A stretch of DNA of 64,000 bases from Cephalotus follicularis (taxonomy: Eukaryota; Streptophyta; Magnoliopsida; Oxalidales; Cephalotaceae). Positions within the stretch are counted from its first letter, which is position 1, and each line of letters opens with the position of its first letter. Where the stretch lies: positions 124,001 to 188,000 of the forward strand of contig BDDD01001450.1 in assembly GCA_001972305.1 (NCBI GenBank), written 5' to 3'. Position numbers and translations under genes: made by a program. The notes beneath the pieces are model-generated. The model saw only the letters and a list, made by a program, of their open reading frames with translations. It had not been told where the DNA came from and did no database searches. Below are positions 34,063 through 45,204 of the stretch, in pieces.

Positions 34063-35012
34063 ATCACACTTGGCAATCTGAACATCTGCAGCTCCCCGAG
34101 TCTGCCTCTGGTCATTACCGGGCTATTGCTGTCCCCGGTTATCATATCTCTTCCCTCACTTGCCATTTCTATTCTTATTCTGTCCAGAACCTTGCCCCTG
34201 AGAATCACCTCTATTTCTCTTTCTGTCAATCTCTTGACGAGCAGCCTGGAAATCTAACCTTTCCAGCTCAATGTTCTTTACCACATTTACCACTTCAGAT
34301 ACATCAGCAAACCTAGTGTTAATCAATTTACCCCGGAGCTGATAATGTAACTTCCACTTAAACTTTTCTGCCTGCTCCAGTGTCGTCCCTACCGCGGACC
34401 CAGCAAAACCAGCAAGCCTAGTGAAACGAGATAGAAATTCTGTCACCGACTCTCCATCCCTCTGTCTGGTATTGATAAACTCTATGGCGTAAGCCTCCTT
34501 ATCAGCAGTGGGAAATTACTGCTGATAAAAGACTTCACAGAACTCGGACCAGGTCAAATTCTTCGCATAATTACCACCCTTAGCCAAATCCACAGCTTTC
34601 CACCATTTCTGAGCATCACCCTCAGGCTTATACACAGCTAGCTTGATCTTCTGTTCATCACTACAACCAAGCACATCAAAGATCTTATCCATATGAGCAA
34701 TCCAGTGCTCAGCCTCAACAGGAATCACGGCTGAGCTGAAAGGCTGTGGTCTCTGCTTCTAGAACCGCTCAAGCCAAACATAAGTGGGAGTATCAGCCCT
34801 GTCCCCAGTATCTCTTCCCAACTGAACATCAGCTGAAGCATCGTTAGCAACAACCGGCTCCCTACGGCCCTGATTCTGATTCTGCTCATTCAACGCGCGT
34901 TGTATCTCCTGAGCGACTACCTGACGTACTAGCTCCTCCATGGAGGCTCATTTCTAACTTAAAGAGCCTTAGCGGTTGCAGTTCTTCGAGCAGCGTTTCT
35001 TGTACATGCCAT
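34063..35012 (-). pseudogene. gag: Element B gag
   Basis: The start at 35012 reads MACTRNAARRTATAKAL and then stops. Homology to element A gag continues with MEELVRQVVAQEIQRAL (34941), YKPEGDAQKWWKAVDLAKGG, TRLAGFAGSAV and IELERLDFQAARQEIDRKRN. Stops near 34760, 34515 and 34155 break it. It joins the zinc knuckle at the start of the next frame. Confidence 0.88.
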
Positions 35013-35167
35013 CTACGAAAAGGCATCAAAAACATAAAACATCACAAGGAACAAAAACCAAAGCAGAAAACATATCAGAAAATCATAACCGAAACAGCCT
35101 AACCCGATGTCTACCCAATCTCACAGGTCAAACCTAGTTTGGTCTTCTAAGGAAACAAAACCTAATT

Positions 35168-35178
35168 CTCTGATACCA
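35168..35178 (-). promoter_or_regulatory. Element B primer binding site
   Basis: CTCTGATACCA on the plus strand (TGGTATCAGAG on the element's strand), five bases from the LTR end. Confidence 0.88.
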
Positions 35179-35183
35179 AAATC

Positions 35184-35322
35184 TGTAACACCCCCGGACG
35201 GCGGGAGTCGTCACAGGGTCATATCATACATAACATTACTTATCTCAGCATAAACATCACTAATCATAACATAACTTTATTAGACAAAAACATGGCGGTC
35301 TTATCATATCTAAAACATTAAA
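35184..35322 (-). repeat. Element B 5' LTR remnant, last ~139 bp
   Basis: TGTAACACCCCCGG onward, matching 30353-30490. The rest of the LTR is missing. At about 35322 the sequence changes to the integrase of element C. Confidence 0.88.
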
Positions 35323-36490
35323 CATACGGTCCAACATACCTTGGAGCTAATTTTCCTTTCACTCCGAATCTGTGTATGCCCTTCAAAGGTAGGACTCTCA
35401 AGAACACATGGTCTCCCTTCTCGAACTCCAGATTCCTCCTCCTTCTGTCGGCATAGCACTTCTACCAATCCTGTGCAGCGAGTAATCTCTTCCTTATTAT
35501 CTCCACTTTATCAGTAGTCTCCTGGACGATATCAGGTCCCAACAGTTGTCTTTCCCTCACTTCATCCCAGCATACTGGTGATCTACACTTCTGTCCGTAC
35601 AAAGCTTCATACGGAGCCATCCCAATACTGGTATGGTAGCTGTTGTTGTAGGAGAATTCTATGAGCGGTATGTGATCCTCCCAACTCCCAGTGAAATCAA
35701 TGACACAAGCACGGAGCATATCCTCCAGAGTCTGTATAGTGCGCTCTGACTGTCCATCGGTTTGGGGGTGAAACGCAGTGCTGAAATTCAAGGTTGTACC
35801 CAGTGCTGCTTAGAACTTCTTCCAGAACCTTGAAGTAAATCTCGCATCACGATCACACACAATGCTGACCGGCACACCATGTAGTCTCATAATCTCCTGG
35901 ATATATAATCGAGCCAACTTCTCGATCGAATATGTCATGTTCATCAGAAGAAAGTGCGTAGACTTAGTCAGTCTGTCCACTACAACCCACACCGCTTCTT
36001 TTCCATTCTGTGACCTCGGTAACCCTGACACAATGTCCATGGTCACATTCTCCCACTTCCATTCTGACACTGGTAAAGGTTGTAACATACCGACAGGCTT
36101 TTGATGTTCAGCCTTCACTCTCTGACAAGTTAGACATCTCGCTACATACCCGGCAATGTCACTCTGCATTCCACTCCACCAGTAGTTCCTTTTTAGGTCA
36201 TACCATCATGGATGAACACTATATTGCAATTTATGAGCTTGCTGCAGTAGCTCATTCCTTATGCCTTTATCCTCTGGGACACAAACTCTTCCTAGAAACC
36301 TCAAGATGCCATATGCATGTACGGCGAATTCAGAGTCAGTATCTGAACCCAAATTCTCTCGAACATTCCAACACTCGGTGTCACTGTACCAAGCATTAAG
36401 AATACGGTCAAGCAGTTACGGTTGTGCTCTAAGACTCGCCACAATCACTCCTCGGGAAACCATGAACGGATTACATCTCTAAAAATCCTC
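35323..36490 (-). pseudogene. pol: Element C integrase
   Basis: Zinc-finger end [18 protein letters not shown] (about 36100), then [33 protein letters not shown] (35810-35880, catalytic Asp), [20 protein letters not shown] (catalytic Glu), and [22 protein letters not shown] with [12 protein letters not shown] stop near 35809 and frameshifts near 36190 and 35461 break it. The last part (GDHVFLRVLPLKG-like) is cut at ~35323. The zinc-finger start at 36200-36490 is scrambled. Confidence 0.88.
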
Positions 36491-38400
36491 CAAAAACTTC
36501 CACTAGGAAACCATCGCACCGACAATCATTGCCTTGCGACTCAAAGCATCGGCTACAACATTAGGTTTGCCTGGGTTGTATTGGATGTTACAATTACAGT
36601 TATTGAAAAACTCTACCCACCTTCGCTGTCTCATATTTAGCTCCTTATGGGAAAACAGATATTTTAAACTCCTGTGGTCGGTAAAGATCTCAAATTGAGC
36701 ACCATAGAGATAGTGTCTCCACTGCTGTAATGCAAACACTATGGCTTCCAACTCAAGATCATGCACGAGATAGTTCTCCTCGTACGACTTCAACTTTCTC
36801 GATGCATAAGTTATTACGCGACCATGCTGCTTAAGGACACAAACCAGTCCTTTCCCAGAAGCATCACTGTAAACAGTAAACCCCTCATTACCCTCAGGTA
36901 ATGCCAACATTGGAGCCAAAACTAGCCGACTCTTCAACTCTTCGAAACTTGCCTCACAAGCATCATCCCACTCCCAACTTGCTTTCTTTTGAGTTAACCG
37001 AGTCAAAGGACTCGCAAGCTTCGAAAACCCTTCGATAAACCTTCTATAGTAGCTAGCCAAACCCAAGAAGCTACGAACTTCTGTAACATTCCTTGGTTGG
37101 GGCCAATCCACAATACTTGCTATCTTCGAAGGATCCACTGACAAGCCTTCACTCGAGACAATATGACCAAGAAAAGTCACATGGTCCAGGCAAAACTCAC
37201 GCTTGCTGAACTTCACGTACAAATGCTCCTTCCGCAAGGTTTTCAACACAATCCGGAGATGTCGCATATGCTCCTCCACACTCCTGGAATAAATCAGAAT
37301 GTCGTCTAAGAAGATAACGATGAACTGATCAAGGTAGGGTCAGAACATACTATTCATCAAGCACATAAAATCTGTAGGAGCATTAGTCAAACCAAAAGGC
37401 AAAATCAGAAACACATAAAGCCCATATCTGGTTCGAAAAGCAATCTTTTCTACATCCCCTTCACGAATCCTCAACTGATGGTAACTTGTCATCAGGTCAA
37501 GCTTGGAGAATACATTTGAGCCTTGAAACTGATCGAACAACTCCTCGATATGAGGTTGAGGATACTTGTTCTTTACTGTCACTTGGTTTAGCAATCTGTA
37601 ATCGATGCATAACCTCATCGATCCATCTTTCTTCTTCACAAACAAGACCGGTGCTCCCCACGGTGACACACTCGGTCTGATAAAACCCTTAACAAAGTAG
37701 TCTTGCAACTAAGTTTTCAACTCCTTCAACATTCTGTAAGGAGCTTTAGATATCAGAGCCGTTCCATGTAACAGCTCACTACTGAACTCCATATCTCGTT
37801 CCGGTGGCAAAGAAACAAGATCATCTGGAAAAACATCAGGAAAGTCACAGACAATAGGTATCTGATCCAAACTAGGCATACCTTTTGTATGATCAATGAC
37901 ATACGCCAAGTAACCTTCGCATCCATGCTTGAGATACTTCTGCGCTCGAGTGTAAGAAATGATAGGAGCAGAAACCTTCTTCTCTCTGACAAACCTACAC
38001 TCAGTCCCATCAGGCCTATAGAAAGTCATTATCTTGGTGTAGCAGTCAACACTCGCATGATGAGCATAAAGCCAGTCCATCCCTAATATAACATCAAAAT
38101 CTTGGATAGACAACACAATCAGATCAGCAAATAACTGAACCCCAGCTATCGTGATCCCACAACCAAGTATCACAGTATCAGATAACAGATTATTTCCAGC
38201 TGGAGTATTCACCTCCAGAACATAGGGTAAGCAAGCAGTAACATAATGGAAATCAGACAGAAAACATAATGCAGTGAATGAATGTGTAGCACCAGGGTCA
38301 TTCAGAACTCTAGCTGAAACACTAGATATAAAGATGGTACCTCCCACAACAGAAGTAGACTATGGTACATCTTCCTTAGACAAGGTATAGACTCTACCTT
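36491..38400 (-). pseudogene. pol: Element C protease, RT and RNase H
   Basis: The protease reads NDPGATHSF near 38285, so the DSG/DTG triad has become DPG. Downstream are [14 protein letters not shown] and PIVCDFPDVFPDD. The RT carries [19 protein letters not shown] (37640-37690), [31 protein letters not shown] and FLDD (37301-37312). RNase H has [22 protein letters not shown] and ADALSRKA. Stops at 37709, near 37340 and near 36503 separate the parts. Inactive. Confidence 0.9.
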
Positions 38401-39546
38401 TCATAACAGCTTTTATCGAATCTCTTGGCGGTTGAACAACCGCGCTACCATCACTAGGTCCAGCACCTCCTTGCTGAGCCCTCACAATAGGACAATCCTT
38501 CACACGATGCTCTTGAGAACCACACTTCAGACACTTTCCTGATTTCTTCCAGCAATTATTTTCATCAGGACTGGAAAGACAGTAGAAACTACACCCTCCA
38601 GAACTCTGTTGATCACTTCAATTTGGTGTTTTGGAACGAGAAGCGTTCCTTCGTCCCTTGTTTTTGGACTTTGACGAACCCGCAGGATCATTACTTCCTT
38701 GCCAGTTCGAAGCATCAGGCTTTGATTGAGATCCATCCTTCTCTCATTAACACCAGCTTCCAGAATTCTCGCCTTTTCTATCATGCCAACAAAAGAAGAC
38801 AACTGCAAAGCTACCAGTCTGGATCGGATGTCCGGTCTCAACCCTTTCAAAAACCTCCGCATCTTCCTCGACTCTCCTTTCACTAGATAGGCCAAATAAT
38901 TGAACCGTGTCTGGTATTGAGCCACTGTCAAGTCTCCTTGACATAGCTCAAGCAACTCTGTTTCCCTCCTATCCCGCTCCATCTGTGGAACATAAGCGTC
39001 ATTGAACTCGGACTGAAATCTATCCCAAGTTCGGTCAAGATGCAGGGATTCCCAGTTCGCTTCAACCATCTCCCACCAATGGGTAGCTTCTCCCCATAAG
39101 CACTACATAGCAAAATTTAAATTCTGAGCATCAGAATATTCTAAAGTAGCAAAGATCTTCTCCATTTCCTTCATCCACTGTTCTGCCACTATAGCATCCA
39201 ACTCCCCTTTGAACAAAGGAGGATATTGTCGCATGAATCGCTCAGAGTCTCTCCAAAATATGTCAGCCTGGTACACCTGGGGAGCTCGTTGGTATGATTG
39301 ATTCAATTCATACATCTATCGCAACTGCTCCATGTTCGCTGCATTAGCCTAAATTTTCTATTGGAAGAGATCCGCCATGCGGTCAAAGTTACTACTCCCA
39401 TCAGGCATTTGTGGCATATTACCTTCAACATTCATCTGTGGAGCATTCTCTCTTCCGCTCACTTGCGGAATATCACCATGTGCTTATGGTGCATTCACTC
39501 CATCCTCGTCCCCAGGCCTTCTCCGCCTTCCTCTTCGGAGATCCAT
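38401..39546 (-). pseudogene. gag: Element C gag
   Basis: The ATG at 39546 opens MDLRRGRRRRPGDEDGVNAP, about 93 bases inside the primer site. The capsid core shows PPLFKGELDAIVAEQW, WGEATHWWEMVEANW, LCQGDLTVAQYQTRFNYLA and FLKGLRPDIRSRL (38527-39315). A nucleocapsid end with CLKCGSQEHRVKDC lies near 38480-38525. Broken by several stops. Homologous to element M gag. Confidence 0.88.
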
Positions 39547-39638
39547 TCTATTTCCGATAAGGAATGCTATTAACCATCAGGAAACAAATCACATAATTTT
39601 TTGAGAAACTTATCCCAGCTTGAGCATATAAGGAATAT

Positions 39639-39650
39639 GCTCTGATACCA
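39639..39650 (-). promoter_or_regulatory. Element C primer binding site
   Basis: GCTCTGATACCA on the plus strand, four bases from the LTR edge at 39655. Initiator Met tRNA type. Confidence 0.9.
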
Positions 39651-40940
39651 TGTTTGTCACACACTGTTTTAACAAACATATATGATATCAACATAAATCT
39701 AGTATTATCCCAAAAACACATAAAACTTAAAACTTTTGTGGAATCACAACATACTGGATTAAAAGGGTAGCATGCACATGCAGCCCATACTACGTGCTTA
39801 AGCCCAAAAGTACGTGTTATATATTACATATGGAAATGTAAATACAACAACGGAGTGTAACTTTATTTATTACAAAACATCATAACCATAACACATAACA
39901 ACCTTAAGATAAGCATAAACCTCCACGTACGGCTTCAACAGCTAACTTCACTTCACTTCGACAAATCTGTACAGTAGGTATTAGCCGTTGTCCACACTTA
40001 ACTAAGCAGGAAGATAAGCATGACAAAGAAATATAAGATACAAAATATGTATGACAGTTTATCATTTTGAAACCAGTTATATATGTCAATATATATAAGA
40101 AAACATGCCAAGTGGCTACAATGATCAATCAACAAGAATACCGCCCAAGGGTACAACCAATTCAATCATTTGTCTGAAGACCACTATTGGGTGTCATCTT
40201 GTGCTACCTCCTAGCCCAACTGATGCACCGCCTAACTACCACCATAAACTCCGATGATGATAGAAAAGGTAAACACTACTGCCCGCACTTGGCAGGCAGT
40301 TAACACTCACAATCTGCATAGCAGATAGGTGGGGTGAATAAGCTCGAGCCAACTCCTGGCACATCCGCTCACCCGCTGTAGTTAGTGACACACTCCGATC
40401 ACTAAACCATCAGCATCACTCAATCATTGATATCACATATAAGTAATGTAATATAACACTTCGACAAATCTCTTTTCAGAAAACTTTACATTTCGTTGAG
40501 TTTTCGTTTAAGAAAACTATAAACACTCACTAGTCCTAACTTAGAGAACTCAATTCAATAACATTAGGTTTTCATTCAAAATAAGTGGAAAACCTTAAAA
40601 ACATACATATATCATTTAATGGTTAACACATAACTATGAATATAGTGTTCAATATTAGTAACCCTTGGAATAAAGATGTTGTAATCATTTTAGCAAAACA
40701 GAACATCAATAACAGTAGCACTAGCAATAGGTAAGATTGCCTAACATTTCAAGGATTGCACAAAATAGTCACTCAACAACATTACATGCAAGCTACAAGG
40801 ATCTATATAAGTTGTTAACTTGCTGTAAAACAATTACAATTATCAGAGGATGATTATTAGAACCATCCCTTATGAACCCACTTCCAATTTCATTCAATTC
40901 AGATTAAACAGTAGGCATTAGACGCAAAATTGCCTCTGAA

Positions 40941-41094
40941 CAGTCGGCTATTTTCCTTCACAGTGGGAGGTTGCCTTACACAGTCGGCTGTTCTATACGA
41001 ATAGCCGGCTGGATAGATTGAATAGTCGGCTATTTGTGCTAAACAGTCAGCTTGTTACATTAAGCAGTCGACTGTCACTCGAGACGGTCGGCTA
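40941..41094. repeat. 21-bp-phased CAGTCGGCTG array, block 2, element C LTR
   Basis: Eight copies starting at 40941, 40961, 40981, 41002, 41023, 41044, 41065 and 41085, with steps of 20, 20, 21, 21, 21, 21 and 20 bp. This is the most regular array in the window. Variants include TAGCCGGCTG and CGGTCGGCTA; the spacers differ from copy to copy. Confidence 0.92.
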
Positions 41095-41820
41095 TCCAAG
41101 CCCAGGTTTGTTTTCAGCAGAAAATAGAGTATGCATAAAAACAACCTCCAATTCAGTTTCAATCAACATGAAAACACATATAGGCTATCATAACACGAAA
41201 AGCATATTATATATGTCAGAATTATGTCATAAATTCCTTCTACCTACCTCAACGCTATCCCAGAATCAGTTGAAATGATTCTTCTCTTTAAGTTCCAAAA
41301 CTTCACTTTCCACAGCTTCAACAACCAATAGCAGTCTATGTGTGCATTAAACAGTAGGTATATATATACGAAATCAGTACATATATACTACTGAACAACC
41401 ATAACAGTAACTGGAATTCAACAACAGAAGCTTACCGAAAATGGAATTCCCAGCTTCTATTCCAAGTTAACTCCAGTTGCTTCAAATCCTCATGCACACA
41501 CACAGAAGATAACTTCTCTCCTTTCAATGTTTCCAACACTCAAAATTATCCATGAATAGCTGATATAAAGGAATTTGTATCAGCAATCCATCTGATTCTT
41601 CTAACTCAACTTTTCACAAGTTTTTCTCTCTCTCATTACGTACTGATGTTGGTTCCTTGCAGGTTGCAGAGGCTCAGAGACACCAATGCATCAGTATACT
41701 CATTCTGTGATACGTCCATGCCACTTAACCTTGTGAAATCCATCGTCTCACACCTGTCCACAAAGCAACACGCCACACACTATTTTCATGCAACACGTAG
41801 CCTTCCTGTCCAAACTTCTC

Positions 41821-41945
41821 CAGTCGACTATTTTTAAATGGCAGTCGGCTACCACCGCTTACATTCCAGTCGACTGTTACCCTGCGACAGTCGGTTGTGG
41901 CCTGTACAAAACAACCAGGTGGTAGTTTTTACAAATAGTCGGCTG
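41821..41945. repeat. CAGTCGACTG array, block 1, element C LTR
   Basis: Copies start at 41821, 41842, 41867, 41888 and 41936, with steps of 21, 25, 21 and 48 bp. It lies about 175-300 bp from the LTR start, the same place as block 1 in the LTRs of M and J, which carry the other motif. Confidence 0.8.
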
Positions 41946-42119
41946 TTTTGTTCCCCACTATTCACACCACAATACACTTTCAACTCAAGTATGGTATTTA
42001 AAACCAACAAAACCAAACACCAACCCTAAACATAACACTTGGACATCAATTCTCAATTAAATGCATATTTTATATATTATGGTTACAATATACATTAATT
42101 GAAATTTATGGTTATTACA

Positions 42120-42569
42120 GGAGTTATGTGGACAGTGTTAAAAGGAGGCCTTTGACCTTCGATGTTGGAGATCATGTGTTTTTGAAGGTATCTCCTTCGA
42201 AAGGTGTGAAAAGATTTGGCAAGAGGGCAAGTTAGCTCCACGCTATATCGGTCCCTTTGAGATTATGGAGAGAGTTGGGGAGGTAGCTTATGAACTCCCT
42301 TTGCCTCCTGCATTGTCGAGTGTACATGATATCTTCCATGTATCGATGTTGCAAGGCTATATCTGAGATCCATCGCATGTCTTGGATTATGTCTCAGTTT
42401 TTGTGTGGGATGATTTGTCTTGCGAGGATTTTGGATTGGAACGCGCAAGTATTGAGGAACCAGACTATTTTTATGGTGAAGGTTCAATGGTAGTTTCATC
42501 GTCCTGACGAGGTGACATGGGAATGGGAAGGTGACATCCGACAGCGTTACCCTCATTTATTTTAGTAAT
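42120..42569 (+). pseudogene. pol: Element J integrase C-terminal domain
   Basis: The plus strand encodes YVDSVKRRPLTFDVGDHVF, RGKLAPRYIGPFEIMERVG, DIFHVSMLQGY and, at the end, VTWEWEGDIRQRYPHLF with a TAG near 42565. The final part matches the chromodomain-like tail of Tekay-type integrases. A frameshift near 42210 and a stop near 42364 break it. The front is missing because element C abuts at 42119. Confidence 0.88.
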
Positions 42570-42600
42570 GTTTTAAATTTGGAGGATGAAATATCTTTGA

Positions 42601-42613
42601 AGGAGGGGTGGAT
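42601..42613 (+). promoter_or_regulatory. Element J polypurine tract
   Basis: AAGGAGGGGTGGA immediately before the LTR start TGTAACGCCC at 42614. It primes plus-strand DNA synthesis in gypsy elements. Confidence 0.85.
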
Positions 42614-42776
42614 GTAACGCCCGGGATTTTCATTTGGTGTACTATTGTGGTTCTCATTGAAAATTATCCTGAATTAATGTGAAATGATGGATTTTTCCAA
42701 TTGATAATGTTGAATTGCAGTGTAAGAATGATAAGTGTGTTATATAGATTTCAAAACAGTGGAAATGGTCGTAAAG

Positions 42777-42905
42777 CGTCGACTCCTTGGAGCAAAGCGT
42801 CTACGCCTAAGGAGAAAAATGCACGTTCAAGGCGCATATACTTAAAGCGTTGACGCCAGGGATAAACATCGACGCCAATGCGTACATAGGTTAAATCGGC
42901 GACGC
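42777..42905. repeat. GCGTCGACGCC array, block 1, element J LTR
   Basis: Five copies of the AAAGCGTCGACGCC-type motif starting near 42777, 42798, 42848, 42867 and 42897 (first step 21 bp), about 160-290 bp into the LTR. Variants include GCGTCTACGCC and GCGTTGACGCC. Confidence 0.75.
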
Positions 42906-43704
42906 TTTACACGCAGGTAAGTGTGTAATACGTGTCGATTGGAATCGAATGGTGGCATTGTCTGGCGTTGTAACTTGGACAGGTGCTAAGAGACGTGTTA
43001 AGGGCACTAAAACGTGTCCTCAGCTGTTGCATGCAAGGGAGAGTGGTGTCCTTAGCACATGCAACCTGCAAAATTGAAGATAAAAGAACAAACATTGTGT
43101 GAGAAAGAAATGGACCAGTAGGTATGCATGCATGGGACTGGAGAAGAAGGAAGAGCAATGCAACCTGGATAAACACCTCCCTTTATCTTCTCCATAACCA
43201 TACCTGGAAACTACAAGGAACAGAAAAGAATTGAGAGAAAACAGTATGGAACCAGTGAGAAAAAGAGAGGTTAAACCTCTATTGTTAGACCAAGCTTGGA
43301 GTGAACTTGGATTGGAGCTACTGTGGTCGAACTTGGGAGCTCAAATTAGTGGACAGAAAGCTTAAAGAGGTGGACTTTTAGTTCCTAACTTGGAATCAAA
43401 GGTAGGGTATTTATACATGCAAATTTGAGTTCAAACTTAGGAAGAGATTTATACATGCAAATTTGAGTTCAAAATTAGTGTATGGCCATTAATGAAATGC
43501 ATGAATTGCATGATTGTTATGGATTGATTGGACTGTGTGATTGATGCCATGATCACCCTGATACGTAAACCGTCCATGCATGGCATATTCTGTGTGAATC
43601 TCGAACTGGATTGCATGTATGATTTGTTGGATTCTACTGGTTTTGCGTTGAAATGTAGAAGACGATGTTCTGAACTCCAGAATAGTGGACGCTCACGAAG
43701 GAAG

Positions 43705-44020
43705 TGTCGACGCTTTAACTATCATTCGTAGAATTAATACTAGTTTCGCGATAAACGTCGATGCCAGAGGAAAGCGTCGAAACTATAATTCATAAAGTAT
43801 GGATAAGGACGCGTTAAACGTTGACACCTAAGGTTCCTACCTTAAAGCGTCGACGCCTGAAGTGAAGCGCTATCACTTAAGGTCTCATGCCTTGAGCGTC
43901 AACGCCTGAAAGAGTTCGATATTGACTCCTTAAGACTACTGTAAAGAGCTGATGCTATGGAATTGAGCGTCGATGCTTAGAGAACATAAGCGTTGATGCC
44001 TAGAAGATAAACGTCGACAC
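43705..44020. repeat. GCGTCGACGCC array, block 2, element J LTR
   Basis: About twelve copies starting near 43705, 43756, 43775, 43819, 43848, 43868, 43897, 43918, 43947, 43968, 43991 and 44012. Many steps are 19-23 bp and others about 29. The position (about 1.09-1.4 kb into the LTR) equals that of block 2 in element M. Confidence 0.75.
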
Positions 44021-45204
44021 TTAAGCTACTGTTTTGGACTATTTCGCCTAGATGGTGTACGTTGACCCTGAAACGACTTTAGATACATTTGAGCATATGT
44101 TTGCACTACATTTTCTATGAATTGGATTATGGACTGGATTGAATTGTGAACTGGATTGTTATTGCTTCTAAAATGTTTTACTATTTTAGGAAGTTGCAGT
44201 CATGTTTTATTTTAAATCATTAATTTTACATAAAATGTTATGTTCAAAATTGAAATACATTTTCAAAGGATCGAGGCATATTTTGAATAAATATGTTGTG
44301 ACAAGTATTTTATGACGCATAAACTACTTGAAAGAGGATTGTTATATATTTGGACAAATATATGTTTTCAAGTATTTATTTATATAAATTACTTTATTAT
44401 ATAAATTAATTGAATTGGATTGTGATTGGATTGTTGCCGTATTAGTCGTGGTGGTAGAGATGACACTGACGCTAATGGCAGGGTTAGACTCTAGGGGCCA
44501 GGAGATGGCTGGAGGAACCCATGATGTTGGTTACTTAGCCATAGTGCGAAAGTAACATAGGATTGTGACCTACTTCAAGTCGTCCGGAGACGGGACTGGA
44601 GTGAAGAGTTGTGTACTGGGACAGGAGATGGCGATGCCTTCGTGTATTGATGGATTGTTGGTTGTAGCCACTTGGCATGGTTGCTCACCTATTGATAGAT
44701 ATACATATATAGATATATATGTATATATATTGTTATATACTATGTATTGGATCACGATGCATTCATTACATGACATTCATTATCATTGACCCCAAAGTGT
44801 ATTTATAATTTCTCTACTTAGCCGAGTGAGGACAAAGGCTATCCCCTACAATTTCAGATTGATGCAGTGGGATTGATACAGCGTACGTCGGAGGATTAAA
44901 GAAGAGACTGAGTTGTTCTTTTATGAAATGTTAAAATTGGATAATGTATTGAGAGGTGTTTAATTTGGATTTCCGTATTTATGAACTTATGTAAGTTGAT
45001 TAAATAATTGTTCATGCTCTGTTTGAGGGCAATTGACAATGACAATATTTTACAACTGTAACATGTAGTATGAGATGAATGTTACGTGTTAATTCAGCTC
45101 ATGTGTTAAATGCTTCCACAATGAGATATGTGTTGGAGAAGTTTTAATTTTTCCGTATTTTATATAAGCTGGATATTTATATTATGTTAATTGCCATGAC
45201 CTAA

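Larger units (their letters stand above)
30353..35322 (-). mobile_element. Gypsy element B (minus), both LTRs truncated
   Basis: Reading on the minus strand: 5' LTR remnant (35184-35322), primer site, gag, pol, and a 3' LTR reduced to its last ~670 bp. The shared ~138 bp of the two LTR remnants (30353-30490 and 35184-35322) differ at about six positions, roughly 95% identical by eye. It is closely related to element A. It sits in an Athila integrase; ATATG (30348-30352) would be its target duplication, with the partner lost. Confidence 0.85.
35323..42119 (-). mobile_element. Gypsy element C (minus), 3' end missing
   Basis: 5' LTR (39655-42119), primer site, gag, protease, RT, RNase H and integrase on the minus strand. 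It ends inside the integrase C-terminal domain at ~35323 against the element B LTR stub. It is related to element M in gag and pol. It interrupts element J's integrase at 42119/42120. No 3' LTR, so the target duplication cannot be tested. Confidence 0.87.
39655..42119 (-). repeat. Element C 5' LTR (family 2)
   Basis: 2,465 bp. On the element's strand it runs from TGTAATAACC (42119) to GTGTGTGACA (39655). It carries two phased arrays (40941-41094 and 41821-41945). It is the reference for 2205-5193 and 24937-26001. No protein recognised in it; the frames at 41018-41278 and 41646-42029 are interpreted as chance. Confidence 0.9.
42614..45204 (+). repeat. Element J 3' LTR
   Basis: It starts TGTAACGCCCGGG, like the element M LTR, with the same order of blocks: motif block 1, TTTTAGTTCCTAACTTGGAA, motif block 2, TTAGCCGAGTGAGGACAAAGG, and the TATAAGCTGGAT end region near 45160. 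The expected GGGTGTGACA end is not seen; similarity stops near 45200-45225, where copia sequence begins. A (TA)n run lies at 44700-44730. No gene. Confidence 0.8.

Noticed and set aside
42263..42556. Minus-strand 97-codon frame
   Set aside because: It is the antisense shadow of the element J integrase tail, which has clear homology on the plus strand.
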